From contig NC_064614.1 of assembly GCF_023898315.1 (NCBI RefSeq), positions 70,258,501 through 70,322,500 of the forward strand: a stretch of DNA of 64,000 bases, in the 5' to 3' direction. Origin of the DNA: Schistocerca nitens. Its lineage: Eukaryota > Arthropoda > Insecta > Orthoptera > Acrididae. The notes beneath the pieces are model-generated. The model saw only the letters and a program-made list of their open reading frames with translations, did no database searches and was not told the DNA's origin. Positions 34,924 to 45,139 of this stretch are shown piece by piece. Position 1 is the stretch's first letter. Each line of letters opens with the position of its first letter. The translations under genes were made by a program, and so were the position numbers.

Positions 34924-35070
34924 TTTTTTTTAATTTACCATTTCCTGAGCGAAGAAAATCTCTGACCCAGCCGGGAATCGAACCTGGGCCCTTTTTTTTT
35001 AAATTTACCATTTCCTGAGCGGAGAAAATCTCTGACCAAGCCGGGAATCGAACCTGGGCCCTTTTTTTTA
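34924..35070 (-). repeat. Two 70-bp tandem tRNA-like modules
   Basis: Two near-identical direct units with a 70-bp period. Each on the minus strand reads GGGCCCAGGTTCGATTCCCG (B box, at 34973-34983 and 35043-35053 on the plus strand), then TCAGAGATTTTCT(T/C)CGCTCAGG and ATGGTAAATT, and ends in oligo(A). They lie directly upstream of the tRNA-like head of the adjacent RTE, in the same orientation. They look like the B-box half of a SINE related to the heads at 6.0 and 38.9 kb. Confidence 0.85.
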
Positions 35071-36159
35071 CGCCAAGTAGTAAACAGAAATTTTTATGGT
35101 GCACAAAGGACTATCACTTCATAGTTGAAGGAAAGTTGCTCCGCTGCTCTGCGAGAGAAGGGAAATGTGAAAAAACGATAATGGGAAAGAAAAAAATGCC
35201 TTCTGCATTGGTGAGCATCTGAATAGTATCATAAATTCCGACAAGAACTAATGTCCCAGGAAGCAAATAGGATTCATACATACAGGTCACTGGCAAACTC
35301 TGCTATCCGAAATATTGTATTTGAAGCATTTAACCGTTAATTATGATTTTCAGCATATTTCCAAATATCCTCCTGTAGTCACAATGTTGTCTCATTTTAA
35401 AGTGTTCAATTTCTATGTAAGAATAATAGTCGAGGGAAGTAGCATGCCTATTCTGCATGATAAACGATGCTGTGTGGTGCATGATCCACGTTGCAGCGTT
35501 GTTTTTGCTCGTGGATATCTCAGTTTTTGTGGCTGAATGATCTCTAAAATGTCTACACCACAGGGCGTCGTACGGTCTATCACCGACAATCGTTGACGAA
35601 GAAATGTAGTAATTTCTTCTGCAAGTCCGCACGTGAACCTATGAAGAAGCGTATCGACTCTTCTGCATGCGTCACAGTTGGGCGTTGGATGAAGGCCAAT
35701 TTTATGTAGCTTTTCATTCGTTGCTACTTTATCGTTGACTGTTAGATACCAGTCGGCTATGACGCGTGACGGTAACACGTCGCTGTGCACATTCCGCCAT
35801 ACTATACTCCAATGTGTATGTGGATGTTTTTCTTCGAGACGATTCCTGTGGTTTGTTGTCATGAGAAGGCCATAAAGCTTCCTGTTCGTCACGCTTCCGT
35901 TATCGACGATGTTGTGTCGAATGTAGCTCATTTCCATATAGTACAGTCGCACATGTCGGTAAGAAAGTGGAATGCCGGCGATATTAACGGGTGGGTCAAG
36001 GCTATGAGGCTTCCACCGCTGAATGAGGTTTGCGATGATACTGGTCCTCCGGGTACGGAACTCCTTCCTGATGCGATTTAGGAGCAGGGTGACACATTTT
36101 TTGTGTACTGTAATGAGGTTAAGGCCACCTTCGAACAAAGGTAAGGTTAAGGTATCGAA

Positions 36160-36368
36160 GCCGGCCGCAGTGGTCTAGCGGTTCTAGGCGCTCAGTCCGG
36201 AACCGCGGGACTGCTACGGTCCCAGGTTCGAATCCTGCCTCGGGCATGGATGTCTATGATGTCCTTAGGTTAGTTAGGTTTAAGTAGTTCTAAGTTCTAG
36301 GGGACTGATGACCACAGATGTTAAGTCCCATAGTGCTCAGAGCCATTTGAACCATTTGATTATCTGTC
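36160..36368 (+). repeat. SINE type A inside the Tx1-like ORF2
   Basis: Full-length copy with A-box variant TGGTCTAGCGG and perfect B box GGTTCGAATCC. An 11-bp duplication AAGGTATCGAA lies at 36149-36159 and 36369-36379. It separates the RT from the C-terminal part of ORF2 and is oriented opposite to the LINE. Confidence 0.95.
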
Positions 36369-38178
36369 AAGGTATCGAATTGAACTTTGAAAATGTGCCC
36401 CCTAAAAAGAAACCAACATAACGCTTGTTGTATACTCTTGGCTAGATGGTCAGAGATTGGAAGAATTTGCGCCAAATAATTCATCTTGCTCGTAATGGCG
36501 ATCTCGATGGTCTTGACTTTCTGTAGTATGTTCAAGTCACGGTCGGAGTGAAGTATCAAAGCAGCACGTAATTTATTAAGCATGTGTGACCAGTTCTTCG
36601 TCAGGAATTTGTCTGGTTTGGGTTGTGTGATAATCCTTGATCTTGCACCAGGTAATATGGGATATGTCTCCGATACCGCCACCGATCTGCAAAGCTGTGG
36701 TTTTAGTTCTGTTTAGTATTGCTCCTGAAAGAAATGTGAATGTTTGTAAAAGAGTTTCCGCTGACAGAAGTTGTTGCGATGATGACACAGCTACGCATAT
36801 ATCGTCAGCATACGCAATGCAAGGGATAGTGACAGACTCGACGCTAATCCCGATCCCGCTATGCGCTAAGTTGTTCAGTAGCGGCTCCACTGCAATGGCG
36901 TACAAAATCATTGACAGAGGACAGCCTTGGCGGATGGATTGCTCAATGGAAACTTCTTTTGTAAAATGACCATTAATGAGAATCCGTGAAGAGGCGTTTG
37001 TAGTAAGTTTGCGAATTAATTCTATGAGATGAGGTCCAAATCCTAGTTTCTTCATGCTTTTAAAGAGGAAGTCATGACGTACACGGTCTCAAAATCTAGA
37101 AAGATCAGAGCGCCCTGTCCTTTGGTTTCAGCATATGAACAGATGATGTCCCTCAAATCGCAGGCAGCTGAGATTGCACTTCGGCCTGGCACTGCACTGT
37201 ACTGGTAACTGCCCACAACCTTGTACATAACGGTTTGCATCCTTAGCTTAATCGATCTGGTGATGATTTTGAAATCGGCCTTCAGGAGTTTGATGGGTCG
37301 CATGTTTTCGACCTTCCTGCTGTTCCCTTTTTTCGGTAAGGGCAGGATGATACCTTCCGTAAATGCCTTGGGTATAACTTCCAGGTGCCAGAGTTCATTC
37401 GCTATCTCGAGGAGTGTCGGACCGAGGAGGTTCCAGTAACGCTGGGAAAACTCAGCGCTGAGACCGTCGGGTCCTGGGGACTTCCCTTTCTTTGCAGTGT
37501 GGACCGCCAGTCGGATTTCGTCCTCTGTGAAAAGAGATGCCAGATTTGCATTATCCTGTGGTAACAAGCGACAGCTCAAGGTCCTAAGAAAATCGTCGCA
37601 AGAGTGTTCATCAACGGATTGCTTCCTGTAAAGTTGACTGTAATAGTCGTAGACGTGCGAGATGATGTCACGTTGCTTCGTGATGGCATTCTCAGCGTCA
37701 TCACCGACGGCTTCAATCAACATGGCTTTACACCGTTTCGTCGTTCTCAGGATGTGGTACAGAGAGGCCCGTTCTTCGGCGGCAACGTCCTTGGGATGGG
37801 CTCGCACGATGATGCCTTGCATTCGTTGGCGTTGTATCGCCGTGATTTTCGCTTTATATCGTTTGATCTTTACGTCGATATCGCGAGAAGGATTGTTAGA
37901 GCGACTGTACAGTTCTCTCAAACAGCGATAATAAAACTCAATAGTCTGTTTCTGCCAATAGCTTTTTAGTCGGGCGTAGCTCATGACGGTGAGGCGTAAT
38001 TTAGGCTTAGCACACTGAATCCACCACTGGAGAACGCTATCGTAACGACGTCGTTGCCACGTTATGTTCACCTCCTCTTCAAGTTGGGCATCCTGCAGAA
38101 GGCTGACATTCAATTTCCAGTAGCCTTTCCCGCGGTATATTTGCTGGCGTTGTAGGTTAAGGTAACACTGATACGCAC

Positions 38179-38667
38179 TGTTGTGGCGTAACAAGACAGC
38201 CACGCCACTCTGAAGTAGCCGAAAGGCACGCGTTAACTCACGCAGGCTAGTAGATAGGTCTGAAACAGGATACGTAATGAATGCTATAAAGAAAAGTACG
38301 TAGCTCCTGGAATACTTAACTTTAATCCATCCTTGTGGTACATCGCTCTTGACGATACAAGTGAGACTCTTTAGATACAAGCTATGTAATGCTAATGGCG
38401 CCTTGCTAGGTCGTAGCCATTGACTTAGCTGAAGGCTATTCTAACTATCGGCTCTGCAAATGAGCGAGGCTTCGTCAGTGTGCATCGCTAGCTACGTCGT
38501 CCGTACAACTGGGGCGAGTGCTAGTACGTCTCTCTAGACCTGCCGTGTGTTGGCGCTCGGTCTGCGATCACTGTCAGTGGCGACACGCGGGTCCGACATG
38601 TACTAATGGACCGCGGCCGATTTAAAGCTACCACCTAGCAAGTGTGGTGTCTGGCGGTGCCGCCACA
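38179..38667 (-). mobile_element. Solo LTR, 489 bp, inside the Tx1-like ORF2
   Basis: Starts TGTTGTGGCGTAAC and ends GGTGCCGCCACA on the plus strand, so it has TG...CA ends, and is flanked by the 5-bp duplication CGCAC (38174-38178 and 38668-38672). Removing it joins the endonuclease end NISDHCA to the next part of ORF2 in frame. Orientation is inferred from family memory: the minus strand begins TGTGGCGGCACCGCCAGAC. The N-terminal 60-odd residues of the open frame 37052-38380 are LTR sequence read through by chance. Confidence 0.85.
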
Positions 38668-38800
38668 CGCACAATGGTCGGAGATGTTGACAGGAGCTAT
38701 GTCACAGTTCACAGTGTGTCGCTGGAGGGCATCGGACACATAGATCCTATCCAGCCGACTGGCAGAATGACTGGTTACGAAGGTGTACGCTACCCGTTCA

Positions 38801-39013
38801 AATGGTTCAAATGGCTCTGAGCACTATGGGACTCAACTGCTGTGGTCATAAGTCCCCTAGAACTTAGAACTACTTAAACCTAACTAACCTAAGGACAGCA
38901 CACAACACCCAGCCATCACGAGGCAGAGAAAATCCCTGACCCCGCCGGGAATCGAACCAGGGAACCCGGGCGTGGGAAGCGAGAACGCTACCGCACGACC
39001 ACGAGATGCGGGC
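38801..39013 (-). repeat. SINE type B: different tRNA head, type A tail
   Basis: On the minus strand the head reads GCCCGCATCTCGTGGTCGTG, with A-box-like TGGTCGTGCGG and B box GGTTCGATTCC, then CCCGGCGGGGTCAGGGATT. From GTCCTTAGGTTAGTTAGG to the 3' end it is almost identical to type A. The duplication GCTACC(C/A)GTTCA lies at 38789-38800 and 39014-39025 (11 of 12). So two SINE types share one tail but have different tRNA-like heads. Confidence 0.93.
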
Positions 39014-39722
39014 GCTACCAGTTCACCGTGCAGTTGTTGCCATGTATCGTGAAGACGCATGCCATGAATTAAATCTTCAAGTTAGATACATCTGTTCGTA
39101 TTAGGAGTTTGGTCTCTGTCGTTAAGCACACAATTGAAGTCACCACCGAGGATGCGATGTGCACGATAAGCGCTAAGAAGAATGGGAACCTCGGTTTTAT
39201 AAAATTGTAAACGATCTCTCTTATGAGTGCTACCTGAGGGGGCGTACACGTTAACAATCTGCACACCATTCACTCGAAGAGAAATGCCACGACCACTAGG
39301 CAGCCGCTGCACATCCGTAAATGGGATACCGTCGCGCAGAAGTATGGCAGTGCCTACAGCATCCTGGAGACTGATGTCCTCAATGAGAACGTAACCGGGC
39401 ACTTCTAAGACTGTGACTACCTCCTGTAGGAGGGCAATGTCAACGCTGGTACCATACAAGAAATCAGTTAGTGAACGGAGTTTCACCGCACTTTGAATTC
39501 TATTGACGGTAAGTGTGGTAACGTTGTAGGTTTGGCTATCGCACATGATGGTTCAAAGGACAATGAGCTCTGAGTGTTGGATCGTCCTTTTCGACGGCTT
39601 TCAACAAAAACTCGTCGGGAACGTCTGGAGTACGAAACGAAATGTCAAAAGCAATAACGGGTCAGGGAGTGGAAATGTCGCAGCGCGACGGTTATACGCG
39701 AGAGCAGCTACTGCTGCATCTC

Positions 39723-41042
39723 CTAGTTCTGCTGCCACCACGGCTCATTGCTGTCGGGGTGCTGCCCGGTGCGCGCGCCGCCCTGCCCGCCACCGCCGGC
39801 TGAGTCTGTCAACGTGGTCGCGTCCGCCTGGCCACCACGCGGGGCTGCGACTGACGTCACCGAGTTCCTGCGGGAGCGCTGCTGCAGCTGCTCGCTACTC
39901 TGTTCGCTCTTCCTCTTAGCCGTTACGGTGCTCTGTTCCCTCTCAGCGCTCAGTAGTGCCTTCAGGTGTTTGGTTTGTTCACGGATGCGGTCTTGCCTCG
40001 CGGTGTCCTCGCAACGCACGGAGCAAGAAGATTGAGGTTCAGTCTCGCTGCCACTTTCTGACATGTGTACGGGTCTCAAATCATCCGACTTTTCCTCTTT
40101 GCTACTATTCCCTTTGCTTCTCCTTCGGCGGCCTTTCTTCGTTTCTGCTGCAGTCTCTACCGATAGGGGTGGTTCAGGCAAACTGACCTGCACCCGCTCT
40201 TGTATTTCACACGGCTTAGTTGCAGAGGTGGCTGGCTCATCGTTGCTATCCAGCGGTAACTGCCCCGGTGAGGATGACGGTGCCGAATCGACGTCCGTCC
40301 TACCGCGAATGCCTTTGGCACTGCATTCCACCTGAACTGGCATCTCCGCCTCGCTAACACGTTCCGGCTGCCGGGGTGGTTGTACAGTCCCCGCGACTAC
40401 CTCACTCAATAGCGGAACAAGCTTTTCACTACCGTCTGCAGGACGTTCCCGTGGAAGTTGAAATGGACGTCGACGTGTACAGTTCATCCGCAGATGTTCT
40501 GTTGAATGGCAGATCGAACAGGTAGGGGGTTGTCCAATGTAAGTTACCTGTGCACGACAGCCGCCAATGGTAACATACGAACGTATATGCTTTTTTAAGT
40601 CTACACGTACACTTCGCACCCCGCTGTTAACTTGGTAGCGATATGCACTCGACCATTTTTCATTTGTAACTGACAAAACAGCGCCGTACAGCGACAGAGA
40701 ACGTGCAATCAGGTCATTAGGACACTCAGGTGGCACATTAAATACCCTGACGATTCTCACTCCGTATCCCGAAGGTACGATTTGGACATTACTAATACTG
40801 CCACCATTATGACGAAATGGTCTCACACCAGCATGCTCCTCAACGAATTTCTCATAAGTGTCACTCGAAATAAATTTGACAAATAACGAGTACTGCACAA
40901 AGTCCAACTGGAACGTGTCGACTATATCTTCAGGCAATTTCAGATCCTCAAAGATCCACTCATGAATGTCAAAAGCCGTCGGTCGCAAGGCAGCGCGATC
41001 GAAAACACAATGAACGCTGTTCGCTCTGTTAATTGTCGACAT
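39723..41042 (-). CDS. LINE ORF1 protein, Tx1-like, intact 439 aa
   Basis: Open from ATG at 41042 to TAG at 39723. Residues 1-165 form a conserved-looking N-terminal region (FNVPPECPNDLIARSLSLYG, GGCRAQVTYIGQPP). This is followed by a zinc knuckle CSICHSTEHLRMNC (175-188, C-x2-C-x4-H-x4-C), a proline/serine-rich linker and a basic, glutamine-rich tail. ORF1 proteins of this kind bind the LINE RNA. The start gives a 439-residue frame with no lesion, while ORF2 downstream is broken, so the element cannot retrotranspose alone. ORF2 begins 176 nt after the stop. Confidence 0.8.
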   Translation of the reverse strand: MSTINRANSVHCVFDRAALRPTAFDIHEWIFEDLKLPEDIVDTFQLDFVQYSLFVKFISSDTYEKFVEEHAGVRPFRHNGGSISNVQIVPSGYGVRIVRVFNVPPECPNDLIARSLSLYGAVLSVTNEKWSSAYRYQVNSGVRSVRVDLKKHIRSYVTIGGCRAQVTYIGQPPTCSICHSTEHLRMNCTRRRPFQLPRERPADGSEKLVPLLSEVVAGTVQPPRQPERVSEAEMPVQVECSAKGIRGRTDVDSAPSSSPGQLPLDSNDEPATSATKPCEIQERVQVSLPEPPLSVETAAETKKGRRRRSKGNSSKEEKSDDLRPVHMSESGSETEPQSSCSVRCEDTARQDRIREQTKHLKALLSAEREQSTVTAKRKSEQSSEQLQQRSRRNSVTSVAAPRGGQADATTLTDSAGGGGQGGARTGQHPDSNEPWWQQN

Positions 41043-41370
41043 CTTACTTACAACAGTTATACAGAAAGAAACGTTAACAGCGCTCGCACTCGCTGCTCAG
41101 CTCTCCACCTCAGCACCGCTCGCGACGTAAACACTGGCCCGCGCCACCGCCCGTCACCGCGCGATGTGCACTGGCCGAGTGCCGGAACACGACTGTGACC
41201 ACGGGTACAATATACGGGTACTATACGTCACATCCGTCATATTCAATAAACTTGATCACGAAGCGTTATGTTCTTTGTTACGTTGTGATCGGCGATTTCA
41301 CTTAGCTTCCACACTCAGGTTCTTTGCAATTTTGAACCATAGTTTCCTTTGTAAATCGTGGTGGTGGTAT

Positions 41371-41703
41371 TTATTTTATTTTTAGACTTCGTCTTCAGGC
41401 CACGAGAGGCCTACCGGGACCATCCGACCGCCGTGTCATCCGCAGTGGAGAATGTGGGCAGGAGGGGCGTGGGGCCAGCACATCACTCTCCGGGTCGTTA
41501 TGACGGTGTTCTTGATCGAAGCCGCTACTATTTGGTCGAGTAGCTCCTCAATTGGCATCACGAGGCTGGGTGCACCCCGAAAAATGGCAACAGCGCATGG
41601 CGGCCCGGATGGTCACCCATCCAAGTGCCTACCATGTCCGACAGCGCTTAACTTCGGTGATCTCACGGGAACCGGTGTATCCACAGCGGCAAGGCCGTTT
41701 CCC
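41371..41703 (-). repeat. 5S-rRNA-derived SINE, copy 1
   Basis: On the minus strand a 5S rRNA-like stretch (about 41678-41604) contains ATCACCGAAGTTAAGC and a C box GGATGGGTGACC (41611-41622), the internal promoter of 5S genes. An unrelated 220-bp body follows, ending TGGCCTGAAGACGAAGTC and an A-rich tail. An 11-bp duplication GGTGGTGGTAT lies at 41360-41370 and 41704-41714. This is the SINE3 architecture. The 5S part lacks the first ~40 bases of the gene, so it is not a working 5S gene. Confidence 0.9.
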
Positions 41704-41714
41704 GGTGGTGGTAT

Positions 41715-43046
41715 CTCAAGTCTTCCATAATCCACAGTGACCTGTACTCGTTCACAAGATTTAAGTTTCCCTACGCCCAGTAGGCTAATATGTGCGAAAC
41801 CTACACAGACATAATTAACAAAAGGCACTCGCTAGCACCGATTACATCCGACCAGGTCAGTTTCACTGGGATACGTTCGTCAGTCCGTCATATGCGGCAG
41901 TATGCTGCCTACTGGGTCGTGTGAAGTGGACGCGTACCAATGCCGCACTGTCTTGGGATTAGTCAGCTACGGGCGGTCGTGTACCACTGCCCAAATAGTC
42001 GGATGAATTAGGGTCAAGTGGACACTCGACATAATGTAGTTCAGCTGGACACATAGGGTAGAATTGAGAAGACGACCGAACGAGTATCAAGGTGGGGAAC
42101 CTTGGTGCAGGACCACAGACCAGCCGAACAGGACAGATTTAAGGAGACACCTGGCAGACATAGTGTAGCCGGCCGCCTCTAAGAAGCGTGTGCTGTCCAA
42201 ACAATGGAACTACGGCGCTCCTGGTGTTCTTTACTATAGATCAATCTGTTCCTAGCGGTTCCTCGAAAGCACTAATTGGGGCAGCGACTTGAGCTGCGTG
42301 ATTCTACTGTCACACTGTGCTTCCCTCATTTCTGAAACATGCTATCGTTAACTCTCTTCCTTATACGGCTGGTACTTTGCTTGTAGGAAGGAGCGGACAG
42401 CTGTTATTGGTGCGTAAATAGGTTCTTAGGCTCCACAAGGGTGAATATTTACTGTTGCCTAAGCATGTTTGTAAATGGTTATCACTAATTTGAGCACTTG
42501 TCTAGTGATCATTAAGTCCAGTTGTCCGTGGTACTCAGTAAACCACCGGGCTATGTTAGTGTTTCTTTTGCCAGATGATGTAAGCATGTCTAAGTAAAGC
42601 AAATCCACGGGATATTTTGGTGCTTTTGATCCAGATCAATTACCGCTCCAGTGCCTTTTGTAATTCGTGGATTACGAATCTTGCATATTCTCATTAATTT
42701 TGTTGCCCATAATGTCGATTTCTAGTAGAAGACCTTAAAAGATTTTGGGAAGTAATTTGGAAAAGCTTTCTCACGTTATTGTAATTTTGGAGAGTAAAAA
42801 AATTCCTTAGGCTTCGTCATATTTCCGATTTCTTTCCACTACATAATTTGACAGAGAGTGGGCACGATTACTGTGCTCAGAGTAATCGTGCAGACTTTCA
42901 TAAAATTATGTGTTCTCATTGTTACAGTAAGACTGTATTTGGTGCTCTGGCCTGTATGTAGGCAATTCATTTTTGGTTCTGGCCTGTGTTTTCAAATTGT
43001 TTCTATTCAGCTCCTGTGTAATTTTATCATGTTATATACTTTTGAT
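41715..43046. other. No recognised feature
   Basis: About 1.3 kb with short frames only and no element signature. Confidence 0.35.
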
Positions 43047-43058
43047 ATTATGGTTAGT

Positions 43059-43351
43059 TGTTGTTGTTGTGATCTTCAGTCCTGAGACTGGTTTGATGCA
43101 GCTCTCCATGCTACTCTATCCTGTGCAAGCTTCTTCATCTCCCAGTACCTACTGCAACCTACATCCTTCTGAATCTGCTTGGTGTATTCATCTCTTGGTC
43201 TCCCTCTACGATTTTTACGCTCTACGCTAACCTCCAATACTAAATTGGTGATCCCTTGATGCCTCAGAACATGTCCTACCAACCGATCCCTTCTTCTAGT
43301 CAAGTTGTGCCACAAACTTCTCTTCTCCCCAGTCCTATTCATCACCTCCTC
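43059..43351 (-). repeat. RTE LINE 3' fragment, antisense
   Basis: Begins with the complement of the (CAA)n tail, GTTGTTGTTGTTGTGATC, and covers the last ~280 bp of the RTE family at 52.1-55.4 kb (LGHVLRHQGI..., RGRPRDEYTKQIQ). A perfect 12-bp duplication ATTATGGTTAGT lies at 43047-43058 and 43352-43363, so this is a complete, severely 5'-truncated insertion. Confidence 0.95.
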
Positions 43352-43376
43352 ATTATGGTTAGTATCTTCTGATTTT

Positions 43377-44034
43377 TCACAGTAAATGATGAGAGCCAAA
43401 ACAGTTGCAGGATAAAGATTTATTAAAATTCTTGACCAAGGTTTCGGTTTATATATATATACCTTCATCAGAAGTAAAATGTCCTTAACAGGAATACACT
43501 TTCATTAGCAAAAATTTAGCATCGGAAATGAGGAAGAAAAAAACACTATAGCTTAAGTAAGCGTAAAATTACCAGTGTATTACAGGTACAAAAACTTTTA
43601 GTCACTTACTTAAATTACATCTTGCAATGGAGATTAATGAAACAATTGTGCCAGAGGTGTCGTCAGTAGTTAAGACGTCATCTCCATTTATACAACATGA
43701 TTATGGACACAGGGTCAATGCGAATACAGTTTAGCGTCAGTACTAGGCCTATAAACTATCGTGACGAGAGTGTGAAAACATTAGGGCAGATGGTTTCGCG
43801 GAGAGAGGGCACTTGTGGTATGTGCCAGACACTCGCGCACATTAAAATCCATAGATACACACGCATGCGCATAAAAAAATCAGCATATTTTACTTCTGAT
43901 GAAGGTATATTTATATATACCGAAACCTTGGTCAAGATTTTTAATAAATCTTAATCCTGCAACTGTTTTGGCTGTCATCATTTACCGTGAAGAATTTCAA
44001 CAGTTGCTGTTTCAGCCATGTTTAAAACCTTGAG
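43377..44034. mobile_element. Foldback-type element with ~105-bp inverted arms
   Basis: The left arm (about 43378-43482) and right arm (about 43880-43988) are inverted copies. Both contain GCCAAAACAGTTGCAGGAT, ATTTATTAAAA, CTTGACCAAGGTTTCGGT and ACCTTCATCAGAAGTAAAAT in this order when read inward. The ~400-bp centre has no recognised coding sequence. A 13-bp duplication ATCTTCTGATTTT lies at 43364-43376 and 44035-44047. The right end extends about 45 bp beyond the arm. I do not know the family. Confidence 0.85.
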
Positions 44035-44156
44035 ATCTTCTGATTTTGTCCGTTAAAAACTCTTTGTGAAAGCCTACGACTGTGAAAACAGGTTTGTTTA
44101 CAAAAGCTTTTCTGCTACCAGCCACAATTTTCTTTTAGTCATCTTTTGTTAGTTTA

Positions 44157-45045
44157 ATGGCCAGCAGAAGTGTTTAACCTCAGAAGAGTGTTCCTGGAGC
44201 CACTCTGTAGCAATTCTGGTGAATTGGCCCAATTCCGTCGGAATGCACAATGAACATGAATGGATACAGGTGATGAGACAGGATGCTTACGTACGTGTTA
44301 CCTGTCAGAGTCTCATCTAGACGTATCAGGGGGTCCCATATCACTTCAACTGCGCACGCCCCAAACAACTACAAAGCGCCCACCAGCTTGAGCAGTCCCC
44401 TGCTCACATGCGGGGTCAATGGAATCATCCGCTCGATGCTGCTTGAAACGAGACTCGTCCGACCAGGCAACATGTTTCCAGTCCAGTGTCGATGTTGAAG
44501 GGCCCAGGCGAGGATTAAAGCTTCGTGTCGTGCAGTCATCAAGGATACACGAGCAGGCCTTCAGCCCGAAACCAATACCGACGATATTTCGCTGAATGGT
44601 TCGCACACTGACACTTGTTGATGATTCAGCATTGAAATCTGCAACAATTTGCGGAAGGGTTGCACTTGTGTCACGTTGAACGATTCTCTTCAGTCGTCGT
44701 TAGAACCGTTCTTGCAGGATCTTTTTTCCGGCCGCAGTGACGTCGCAGATTTGATGTTTCACTGGATTCCTTATAGTCACGGTACAGTCGTGAAATGGTC
44801 GTACGGGAAAAACCCTACTTCATCGCTACTGTGTCCCATCGCTCGTGCGCCGACTATAACACTACGTTGAAACTCACTGAAATCTTGATAATCCGCCATT
44901 GTAGCAGCAGTATCCGACCTAACAACTGCGCCAGACGCTTGTTGTCTTATATGGGTGTTGCCGACCCCAGCGCCTTATTCTGCCTGTGTACGTATCTCTG
45001 TATTTGAATATGCATGCCTATACCAGTTTATTTGACACTTCAGTG
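44157..45045 (-). mobile_element. Tc1-like transposon, degenerate copy 2, antisense
   Basis: Same family as 22.35-23.46 kb. The 5' terminal repeat is at the right (complement of CACTGAAGTGTCAAATAAAC, ending 45045). Transposase pieces include the helix-turn-helix region (about 44890-44700), LDWKHVAWSDESRFKQHRAD (catalytic first Asp retained) and AQAGGRFVVVWGVRS. The element stops near 44157 in the last third of the gene, so the 3' end is missing. Confidence 0.88.
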
Positions 45046-45139
45046 AGGTATTACTAACACAGAAAATAGAGTACCGTTGGTAGCTGTTATGATACTACTG
45101 TACAGCATGTTTCCAGTTGAAGCATCTTTTATCGGATGT

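Larger units (their letters stand above)
35330..39546 (-). pseudogene. Tx1-like ORF2: endonuclease, RT, C-terminal zinc finger
   Basis: Endonuclease at 39546-39082: LLQEV (res. 39-43, catalytic Glu) and GGDFNCVLNDRD (134-145), then an in-frame TAA. After the SINE it resumes with TSHSASRLDRIYVSDAL and NISDHCA. After the LTR the RT follows: GKSPGPDGLSAEF, YSAVPGRSAIS, LIFLDFE (motif A), where about 10 nt are lost and the frame shifts, then SIRQGCPLSMILY and IAYADDICV (catalytic YADD). The C-terminal frame (36138-35413) has WYLTVNDKVATNEKL and CDACRRVDTLLHRFTC, the usual LINE terminal zinc-binding region. At least one stop and two frameshifts besides the insertions. Confidence 0.82.
35330..41195 (-). 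mobile_element. Tx1/L1-like LINE, nearly full-length, antisense
   Basis: Order on the minus strand: a short GC-rich leader (about 41195-41043), ORF1 (41042-39723), ORF2 with endonuclease, RT and C-terminal zinc-finger-like region (39546 to about 35330). Later insertions interrupt ORF2: a SINE at 38801-39013, a solo LTR at 38179-38667 and a SINE at 36160-36368. Both outer ends are approximate. The clade call (Tx1/L1-like rather than I/Nimb-like) rests on the RT phrase VPGRS, IRQGCPLSM and the endonuclease GGDFNC, and needs a tree. Confidence 0.8.

Noticed and set aside
38321-38380. ATG at 38380 as the true start of an ORF2 protein
   Set aside because: The start and the first residues lie in the solo LTR. 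The LINE coding sequence continues from the endonuclease on the other side of the LTR.
39545-40335. Plus-strand frames of 90-124 codons
   Set aside because: They are shadows of the antisense LINE ORF1, which has the zinc knuckle and the longer frame.
41604-41678. 5S rRNA gene
   Set aside because: Only part of the 5S sequence is present, with mutations, joined to a SINE body and flanked by a target duplication.
43376-43988. CRISPR-like or attachment-site inverted repeats
   Set aside because: There are only two arms, inverted, with an insertion duplication and eukaryotic context. There are no regularly spaced direct repeats anywhere in the window.
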